DNA of 64,000 nucleotides from Clostridia bacterium. Lineage in GTDB: Bacteria > Bacillota > Clostridia > Christensenellales > Aristaeellaceae. Where the stretch lies: NCBI GenBank assembly GCA_900769075.1, contig CAAGFE010000111.1:1-64000 (forward strand), read 5' to 3'. Positions within the stretch are counted from its first letter, which is position 1; each line of letters starts with the position of its first letter. This document shows positions 58,448-64,000 of the stretch, piece after piece. The notes under the pieces were generated by a model. It saw only the letters and a program-made list of their open reading frames with translations, ran no database searches and was not told the origin of the DNA. Made by a program: the position numbers and the translations under genes.

Positions 58448-59365
58448 TTATTTGAGGAACCCGTTGATGATCTGCTCCTCGGCTTCGGCCTCGGTCAGGC
58501 CGAGGGTCATCAGCTTGATGATCTGCTCACCGGCGATTTTGCCGATGGCGGCCTCGTGGATCAGCGCCGCGTCGATGCTGTTGGCCTCCAGCTGGGGAAT
58601 GGCCGCGATCTTCGCCTGATCCATGATGATCGCGTCGCACTCGGTGTGGCCGGTGCAATTCGCGTTGCCGGTGATCTTGCTGTCGAATTTCTGATAGCTC
58701 TCGTCCCGGGCGACGGAGCGGCTCACCACGTCGGTGGAAGCGCCATCGCCGTTCAGGCTGACCTCATAGCTGCTCAGGGCCACCTGACTGCCGTGGGTCA
58801 TCAGCCGCTCCCGGACGACCAGGCGGGCGTTTGCCGCCAGATCAGCGCGGGTCACGCGGTTGGTGCTGTCCACGCCCTTGATCTGCACCATTTCCATCTC
58901 CATGGAGCTGCCCGCTTCCATGGTGACCTCGGTGACGGGATTCAGGATGCGCTTGCCCTGACCGTCGCCCTCGCCGTAGTGCTTTTCCACATACTTGACC
59001 TTGGCGTTCTCGCCCACAAAGAAGCGGTGAACGCCGTCATGCTCGGAGTCCTGATTGCCGCAGTTGTGGATGCCGCAGCCGGCGACGATGACCACGTCGC
59101 AGTTTTCACCCACATGGAAATCGTTGTACACGACCTCCTTGAGGCCGCTCTCGCTCAGCACCACCGGGATGTGTACGCTCTCGCCCACCGTGCCCGGCTT
59201 GATGTAAATGTCAATGCCGGAGCCGTCTTCCTTGGAAACGATGTCGATGTTGGCGGTGACGCTGCGGGCGGCGGACTTGCCATTGGCGCGGATGTTGTAC
59301 GCGCCGGCGGGAACCTGCTCCAGCCCGGCGACCTCCATCAGAATGCGCTTCTGAATTGCATCCAT
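58448..59365 (-). CDS. SufB/SufD-like Fe-S scaffold protein (minimal SmsB type)
   Basis: This 305-residue protein is shorter than classical SufB (~470) or SufD (~430). It keeps the SufBD beta-helix core: AGCGIHNCG, HRFFVGENAKVKY, MEAGSSMEMEMVQIKGVDST, ERLMTHG, GHTECDAI, PQLEANSIDAALIHEAAIGKI, and the C-terminal GLTEAEAEEQIINGFL. Cys residues in CGIHNC and the E/H cluster could hold an Fe-S cluster. The ATP-binding partner is encoded directly upstream with a 1-bp stop/start overlap (TGATG). No SufS, SufU or second SufB/D gene is nearby. That matches the reduced two-gene SmsCB systems described in anaerobes. ATG 59365 with GGGAGG 9 nt upstream is preferred over GTG 59368. Confidence 0.88.
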   Translation of the reverse strand: MDAIQKRILMEVAGLEQVPAGAYNIRANGKSAARSVTANIDIVSKEDGSGIDIYIKPGTVGESVHIPVVLSESGLKEVVYNDFHVGENCDVVIVAGCGIHNCGNQDSEHDGVHRFFVGENAKVKYVEKHYGEGDGQGKRILNPVTEVTMEAGSSMEMEMVQIKGVDSTNRVTRADLAANARLVVRERLMTHGSQVALSSYEVSLNGDGASTDVVSRSVARDESYQKFDSKITGNANCTGHTECDAIIMDQAKIAAIPQLEANSIDAALIHEAAIGKIAGEQIIKLMTLGLTEAEAEEQIINGFLK

Positions 59366-60108
59366 CACTGAACGCCTCCCTTCGTGAGCTGACCGCAGGA
59401 GGACGCCACGGAGGACGTACCCAGCAGCGTGGGCAGGATTTCGTCCTTGGCGCCCTGGGCGATGATGCGTCCGCCGCCCAGCACGATGATCTCATCCGCG
59501 ATGTTCAGGATGCGCTCCTGGTGGCTGATGACGATGATGGTGCGCTCGGCGTTGGCGGTGCGCATGCGCTCGAAAACCTCGATGAGGCTCTTGAAGCTCC
59601 ACAGGTCAATGCCGGCCTCCGGCTCATCGAACACGGACAGCACCGTGCCCCGGGCCAGGACGGTGGCAATCTCGATGCGCTTGAGTTCGCCGCCGGAAAG
59701 GCTGGCGTTCACCTCGCGGTTGATGTAATCCCGGGCGCACAATCCGACCTCGGACAGGTAGCTGCATGCGTCGCCCACGGAGAGCTTCTTGCCGCTGGCA
59801 ATGCGCAGTAGATCAATCACGCAGATGCCCTTGAACCGCACCGGCTGCTGGAAGGCGTAGCTCACGCCCATGTGGGCCCGCTCGGTGATGGTCTTGTCGG
59901 TCATGTCCACCCCGTCCAGCAGGATAGCACCCCCGGTGGGCTTTTCGATGCCCGCAATCAGCTTGGCGAGGGTGGATTTGCCGCCGCCGTTGGGGCCCGT
60001 GATGACCACAAACTTCCCCTTGCCGACGGTCAGGCTGATATCACGAATGATTTCCTTTTCGTCCCGTTCGTCCGGCACGGAGAAGGAAAGATGCTTCAGC
60101 TCCAGCAT
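59365..60108 (-). CDS. SufC-like ABC ATPase (minimal SmsC type)
   Basis: This 247-residue cytosolic ATPase has Walker A GPNGGGKST, Q-loop FQQPVRFKG, signature SLSGGELKR, Walker B VLSVFDEPEAGID and the switch His in VISHQ. The EPEAGIDLW context is specific to SufC rather than to transporters. It should power the SufB-like scaffold encoded just downstream. GAGG precedes ATG 60108. This is the only ABC-type ATPase gene in the window and it does not serve the sugar permeases. Confidence 0.93.
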   Translation of the reverse strand: MLELKHLSFSVPDERDEKEIIRDISLTVGKGKFVVITGPNGGGKSTLAKLIAGIEKPTGGAILLDGVDMTDKTITERAHMGVSYAFQQPVRFKGICVIDLLRIASGKKLSVGDACSYLSEVGLCARDYINREVNASLSGGELKRIEIATVLARGTVLSVFDEPEAGIDLWSFKSLIEVFERMRTANAERTIIVISHQERILNIADEIIVLGGGRIIAQGAKDEILPTLLGTSSVASSCGQLTKGGVQ

Positions 60109-60135
60109 TGGTACATACCTCGCTGCTCTTTGAAT

Positions 60136-60150
60136 CAGTGAAAATCACTG
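60136..60150. promoter_or_regulatory. Perfect palindrome between promoter and sufC start
   Basis: CAGTGAAAATCACTG has perfect 6-bp arms around AAA. It lies 7-21 bp downstream of the -10 and 28 bp before the start codon, a position suited to repression. An Rrf2/IscR-type or other regulator is possible; none is encoded here. Confidence 0.5.
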
Positions 60151-60156
60151 GCTCTC

Positions 60157-60186
60157 ATATTAGCACAGGAGCGGCGGGCTTGTCAA
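60157..60186 (-). promoter_or_regulatory. Sigma-A promoter of the SufC/SufB-like operon
   Basis: On the minus strand a perfect TTGACA (60186-60181), an 18-bp spacer and TAATAT (60162-60157) lie 49 bp before the start. Confidence 0.75.
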
Positions 60187-60276
60187 GGAATTGACAAGGC
60201 CCTGCCCTGATGCTGATAAAGTACCCATTTGGTCACGATTTGAAACACAGGAGCCAGGGCAAATCCTGCGCCCGTG

Positions 60277-60308
60277 AAAAGCCGCCCTCCATCGGGAGAG
60301 CGGCTTTT
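60277..60308 (-). terminator. Terminator-like hairpin after the GH13 gene
   Basis: AAAAGCCG (60277-60284) pairs with CGGCTTTT (60301-60308), with inner CCCTCC/GGGAG pairing. Read on the minus strand the stem ends in TTTT. It lies 11 bp past the GH13 stop. Confidence 0.75.
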
Positions 60309-60318
60309 GGAGTCAGCG

Positions 60319-62085
60319 TCAATTGCGACAGACGGTGATGACCTCGCGCTCCCGGCAGGTGGTGGGATGGCCCAGGGCATCCATATCGCCGTCCATGTAG
60401 CGAACGATGGTCAGCGTATCGTCATCCACCGCCTCGATGTCGCACAGGCCGTACTTGAGCACATCGCTCTTCTGACGATGGGTCAGCTTGTTGCTGACGT
60501 AGTGCTGGAGGGCGGTGTCCTCCTTGCCCCAGGGGAAGGGGCGGCGGTTCCAGGGGTCATGGCAGCCGCACAGACCGGCCTCGTCGCCGTAGTAGATGGT
60601 CGGGCAGCCCGGCAGCGCACACAGCAGATCCACGCACATCTTGTAGCGCTTCACCGCCAGGCTGTATTCATCCACGGACAGGCGGATCCACTGCTGCTCA
60701 TCCTTGGGCAGCTCCATGCAGCCCTTGTTCACCAGCATGTTCAGCGCGCGGGGACGGTCGTGGCTGCCAATCAGGTTCATCAGCGCGTAGCGGAACTGGG
60801 CCGGATACACCTCCGCCTGATGCTTCACCAGGCGCACGAGAGCCTTCGCGGAGGACTTCCCCGTGGCGAAGTCCAGAATCGCCTCGCGCAGGGGGTAGTT
60901 CATCACGGAGTCGAGGGTATCGCCGGTGCAGTAGCAGCGCATTTCGCCGTAAGCCACCTTGTTGGAGGCGTCCTCCCAGACCTCGCCCAGCACCACGGCT
61001 TCCGGGTTGGCCTTGTGGGCGGCGACGCGCAGCTTGCGCAGGAAGTCCATGGACAGCTCATCCGCCACGTCCAGGCGCCATCCGCAGGCGCCCCTGTGAA
61101 TCCACCGGGGCACGATGCCCTCCTCGTCCCTGAACATGAACTGCTGGTACGCGGGATTGCCCTTGCGCAGCTCCGGCAGGCTCATGATGCCCCACCAGGC
61201 GCGGTAATCCTCCGGGAACTTCTTGAAGGTGTACCAGTCATAGTAGGGGGAAGAATCACCCTGGTACGCGCCCAGGTTCGGATAGTGACCGAAGTGGTTG
61301 AAGTACACGCTGTCCTCGCCCGTGTGGGAGAACACGCCGTCCAGCAGCACACGGATGCCGTAGTCTTTGGCCTCCTCGCACAGGATCTGGAACTCTTCCT
61401 CAGTGCCGCACAGGGGGTCGATCCGGCTGTAATCGCCGGTGTCGTAGCGATGGTTGGAGCGGGCGCGGAAGATGGGGTTGAGGTAGATGATGTCGATGCC
61501 CAGCTCCTTGAGGTAAGGGAGCTTTGCCCGGATGCCGTTCAGGTTGCCGCCGTAGAAATCCAGCTCCTGATACTTGCCGCCGCGCATATCGCCCACGGAG
61601 AGCATCTCTTCGTCCCAATGCTTGTGGACATAGCGATCCTCGCGGTCATCCTTGGCGGCGGTCTTGGCGCGGAAGAACCGGTCGGGGAAGATCTGGTAGA
61701 TGTTCGCGCTGTGGAAGTAGGCCGGGGTGACAAAATTCCGGTCATACACCGTGATCTGGAAGGAGGCCGGATCGCCCCCGGTATAGGCCTGGCCCTCACC
61801 GCCCATCTGATCGGGCTGATTGCCATAAATCACGGTATGTCCGTCCTTGCGGTATACGATAAAGCGATACCAGTACAATCCGGGCGTTTCGGGCAGCTGA
61901 ACGGCGGTTTCCCACACGTCGTCCCCCGTGTTGAGCATGGCATAGCACAGCTCTTCGTTCTGCCAGGTGCGCAGAATGATGGCGGTGGCCTCATCGCAGC
62001 GGAAGCGGATCATCACCGTGGACCCGGCGGCAGCAGGGCCCATGGGCTGGCGGTAGAATGCCTGATGGGAGTTGTGAAGCATCAT
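60319..62085 (-). CDS. GH13-family alpha-glycosidase, neopullulanase/cyclomaltodextrinase-like
   Basis: This 588-residue cytosolic enzyme has an N-terminal beta domain (~1-120), then the GH13 barrel: QIFPDRFFRA, GIDIIYLNPIF, VLLDGVFSHTG, nucleophile Asp339 (GWRLDVAD), acid/base Glu368 (LGEVWE) and Asp443 (GSHDRPR). NPIF and the N-domain favour the GH13_20 neopullulanase group acting on maltodextrins. The C-terminal domain after ~545 is short: the protein ends soon after VITVCRN, where relatives usually continue. ATG 62085 has only AGGA far upstream. It lies 150 bp behind the glycogen phosphorylase gene, with a strong hairpin between. Confidence 0.9.
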   Translation of the reverse strand: MMLHNSHQAFYRQPMGPAAAGSTVMIRFRCDEATAIILRTWQNEELCYAMLNTGDDVWETAVQLPETPGLYWYRFIVYRKDGHTVIYGNQPDQMGGEGQAYTGGDPASFQITVYDRNFVTPAYFHSANIYQIFPDRFFRAKTAAKDDREDRYVHKHWDEEMLSVGDMRGGKYQELDFYGGNLNGIRAKLPYLKELGIDIIYLNPIFRARSNHRYDTGDYSRIDPLCGTEEEFQILCEEAKDYGIRVLLDGVFSHTGEDSVYFNHFGHYPNLGAYQGDSSPYYDWYTFKKFPEDYRAWWGIMSLPELRKGNPAYQQFMFRDEEGIVPRWIHRGACGWRLDVADELSMDFLRKLRVAAHKANPEAVVLGEVWEDASNKVAYGEMRCYCTGDTLDSVMNYPLREAILDFATGKSSAKALVRLVKHQAEVYPAQFRYALMNLIGSHDRPRALNMLVNKGCMELPKDEQQWIRLSVDEYSLAVKRYKMCVDLLCALPGCPTIYYGDEAGLCGCHDPWNRRPFPWGKEDTALQHYVSNKLTHRQKSDVLKYGLCDIEAVDDDTLTIVRYMDGDMDALGHPTTCREREVITVCRN

Positions 62086-62175
62086 CGTCAAATCAGTCCT
62101 GTTCTATTTGATGTCGGGCTATTCCGATGGCATCATCGCGGGCATGCCGGAAACGATTCCAGGCCTGGCAATCAT

Positions 62176-62211
62176 CTTGCCCGGACAGGGATAAGGCGTT
62201 GTCCGGGCAAG
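62176..62211 (-). terminator. Hairpin between glycogen phosphorylase and GH13 genes
   Basis: A perfect 12-bp stem (62176-62187 with 62200-62211) lies 25 bp past the glgP stop. No T-tract follows on the minus strand, so it may only pause or stabilise transcripts. Confidence 0.55.
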
Positions 62212-62235
62212 AGGTTCGGGCCTGTGCAGCGGCGA

Positions 62236-64000
62236 TCAATGCTTCTGCAGGGGGTCAAGGTGCCAGATGGTTTCATTATATTCGCGGATGGTGCGGTCAG
62301 AGGAGAACACGCCGGACATGGCGGTGTTGATGACGGCCATGCGGTTCCACTTGTCCTTGTCGGCATAGTCCGCGTCGATGCGGCGCTGGGCCATGGAGTA
62401 GGAGCCGAAGTCCTTCAGGACGAAGTAGGGATCGCCCATGGCGCCGTAATCGCCGATCAGCAGGCTGTGGTACAGATCCTGCAGGGCGCCGGGGGCGTCG
62501 GGCATCACGGTGCCGTCGATCATCTGGGTCAGGGCCAGGCGGAGCTCGGCGTTGGTCTCGAAGATGGACATGGGGTTGTAGCTCCGCTCGCGGTACATAT
62601 CCAGCACCGTGTCGGAACGCATGCCGAAGATATAAATGTTGTCCATGCCGACCTGCTGGCTGATTTCCACATTCGCGCCGTCCATGGTGCCGATGGTGAC
62701 CGCGCCGTTCATCATGTACTTCATGTTGCCGGTGCCGCTGGCCTCCTTGGAGGCGGTGGACAGCTGCTCGGAAACCTCGGTGGCGGGGATGAGGATCTGG
62801 GCGCTGGACACGTCGTAGTTCTCCAGGAACACCACCTGGAGCATCTTGCTGGCGCGGGGATGCTTGGCGATCAGCTTGGACAGGGCGTTGATGAAGCGGA
62901 TGATCTGCTTGGCGCGGTTGTAGCCGGGGGCAGCCTTGGAGCCGAAGATGAACACCCGGGGCTGCATCGTGAAGTTTGCGTCGTTGACGATGCGGTTATA
63001 CAGCACCAGGCAGTGCAGGGCGTTGAGCATCTGACGCTTGTACTCATGCAGGCGCTTGGACTGGGCGTCGAAGATGAAGGAGGGATCGACCACGGTGCCC
63101 TGGTGCTCCTTGAGGAACCTGGCCAAGCGCTCCTTGTTGTGGCGCTTGATTTTGGCGAACTCCTCGCGGAAGGCGGCGTCGTCGGCATAGGGCGCCAGGT
63201 TGGACAGCAACTCCGTGTTCTTGATCCAGTCGGTGCCGATGGTGTCGCAGATGAGCCTGGTCAGCTCGGGGTTGCAGGCCATCAGCCAGCGGCGATGGGT
63301 GATGCCGTTGGTGATTGCGCTGAACTTCTCGGGCATCACCTGGTAGAAATCGCTGAAGGTTTCCTTCTTGAGGATATCGCCGTGGAGCTGGGACACGCCG
63401 TTGGTGCTGTAGGTCATGGCGACGCACAGGTTGGCCATGTGGATGTAGCCGTAGGAGATGATGGCCATCTTGCCCACGCGCTCCGCCTGGCCGGGGAAGT
63501 GATTCCACAGGCGTGCGCACAGGCGGCGGTTCATTTCCACCAGGATCTGGTAGATGCGGGGCAGCAGGGTCTTCACCATGCCCTCGGGCCACTTTTCCAG
63601 GGCCTCGGCCATGATGGTGTGGTTGGTGTAGGCGATGGTCTTGGAAACGATGGCCTGCGCCTCGTCCCAGCCCAGTCCCTCTTCGTCCATCAGCAGGCGC
63701 ATCAGCTCGGGGATGGCCAGGCCGGGATGGGTATCGTTGACGTGGACGACCACCTTCTCCGGGAGCTTGTGCCAATCGTTGCCGTTGAGCTTCTTGAAGT
63801 CCTTGATCATGTACTGGAGGGTGGCGCTGGTGAAGAAGTACTGCTGCTTCAGCCGGAGGAGCTTGCCCTCATAATGATTGTCCTCGGGGTAGAGGATATT
63901 GGAGATGGCCTCGGCCAGCTCCTTCTCCTCGGTGGCCTGGACGAACTGACCGCGGCCGAAGGAGCTCAGGTCCATGCGCTTGGGGGAGCGGGCGCTCCAC
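62236..64000 (-). CDS. glgP: Glycogen/starch phosphorylase, 5' end beyond the window
   Basis: The visible 587 codons cover roughly the last three quarters of an ~810-residue GT35 phosphorylase. The frame is open to the window edge, where WSARSPKRMDLSSFGRG matches the internal family segment, so the ATG at 63975 is not the true start. KVVVHVNDTHPGLAIPELMR, TNHTIMAEALEKWP, NGITHRRWL and the pyridoxal-phosphate site GTGNMKYMMNG (Lys) with TIGTMDGANVEI are all present. It releases glucose-1-phosphate from glycogen or maltodextrin. With the GH13 gene it forms an alpha-glucan group on the same strand. Confidence 0.97.
   Translation of the reverse strand, partial: WSARSPKRMDLSSFGRGQFVQATEEKELAEAISNILYPEDNHYEGKLLRLKQQYFFTSATLQYMIKDFKKLNGNDWHKLPEKVVVHVNDTHPGLAIPELMRLLMDEEGLGWDEAQAIVSKTIAYTNHTIMAEALEKWPEGMVKTLLPRIYQILVEMNRRLCARLWNHFPGQAERVGKMAIISYGYIHMANLCVAMTYSTNGVSQLHGDILKKETFSDFYQVMPEKFSAITNGITHRRWLMACNPELTRLICDTIGTDWIKNTELLSNLAPYADDAAFREEFAKIKRHNKERLARFLKEHQGTVVDPSFIFDAQSKRLHEYKRQMLNALHCLVLYNRIVNDANFTMQPRVFIFGSKAAPGYNRAKQIIRFINALSKLIAKHPRASKMLQVVFLENYDVSSAQILIPATEVSEQLSTASKEASGTGNMKYMMNGAVTIGTMDGANVEISQQVGMDNIYIFGMRSDTVLDMYRERSYNPMSIFETNAELRLALTQMIDGTVMPDAPGALQDLYHSLLIGDYGAMGDPYFVLKDFGSYSMAQRRIDADYADKDKWNRMAVINTAMSGVFSSDRTIREYNETIWHLDPLQKH

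Noticed and set aside
59365..60108. ATPase as the energiser of the sugar permeases
   Set aside because: The DEPEAGID context and coupling to a SufB-like gene place it in Fe-S assembly. It lacks the C-terminal regulatory domain of MsmX/MalK proteins.
63975..63975. ATG at 63975 as the start of glycogen phosphorylase
   Set aside because: The frame continues to the window edge with WSARSPKR, a conserved internal family segment, so the gene is simply cut by the window.
1..64000. tRNA or rRNA genes, prophage or conjugative element genes
   Set aside because: No cloverleaf, CCA-type end, rRNA segment, capsid, integrase or conjugation gene was recognised. Only the decayed IS, the MITE-like block and the partial resolvase point to mobile DNA.

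Overview
The window is about 62-64% GC and densely coded. It carries AGGAGG-type ribosome binding sites, sigma-A-like promoters, a CIRCE/HrcA element and many ATGA gene overlaps. Exported proteins start with MKKLLSLVLA-type signal peptides. An anaerobe-style two-gene SufC/SufB-like system and a very large plant cell wall saccharolytic repertoire are also present. Together these suggest a high-GC anaerobic gut or rumen Clostridia. My impression is the Christensenellales, but this is not proven by any marker gene here.

Layout. (1) 1-7486, minus strand: a Tat-exported FMN/FAD reductase with a HemW-like radical SAM protein, a 2H phosphoesterase-like protein, a GH28 pectinase-like enzyme, a chimeric resolvase-like protein and a Cys-rich protein of unknown function. 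(2) 7579-8031: a decayed IS with a deleted transposase. (3) 8134-9861, plus strand: two membrane-anchored coiled-coil proteins and a GNAT acetyltransferase, followed by a hairpin cluster. (4) 10338-32335, plus strand: a probable ~20 kb operon. It holds transport module A (large CBM-like/solute-binding fusion, four permeases, NHL-TPR-Yip1 membrane protein, DUF5696 protein, second solute-binding protein), two secreted GH43 proteins, an ArsR-type regulator, a GH2 enzyme, a terminator-like hairpin and a cytosolic GH43. (5) 32495-34930, minus strand: ECF sigma / DUF4349 / SIMPL operon. (6) 35126-37139: CIRCE-controlled htpG. (7) 37193-38552, minus strand: GH27 alpha-galactosidase plus a tiny zinc-ribbon protein. 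(8) 38812-53221, plus strand: arabinanase gene translationally coupled to transport module B, a paralogue of module A, ending in a strong terminator. (9) 53274-58393: secreted and cytosolic GH51 arabinofuranosidases, a MITE-like element and a GH10 xylanase. (10) 58448-64000, minus strand: a SufB/SufC-like pair, a GH13 enzyme and the 3' three quarters of a glycogen phosphorylase gene.

How the genes work together. Arabinan, arabinoxylan and pectin side chains would be cut outside the cell by the secreted GH43, GH51 and GH10 enzymes. The oligosaccharides would be captured by the solute-binding proteins and imported through paired permeases. Cytosolic GH51, GH2, GH43, GH27 and GH28 would finish the job. 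GH13 and glycogen phosphorylase handle alpha-glucans. No sugar-ABC ATPase is encoded here, so the importers presumably share an MsmX/UgpC-type ATPase from elsewhere.

The most interesting object is the duplicated eight-gene transport module. In both copies the two permease pairs surround an exported beta-propeller/TPR/Yip1 membrane protein and a DUF5696 protein. Neither companion has an assigned function that I know of.
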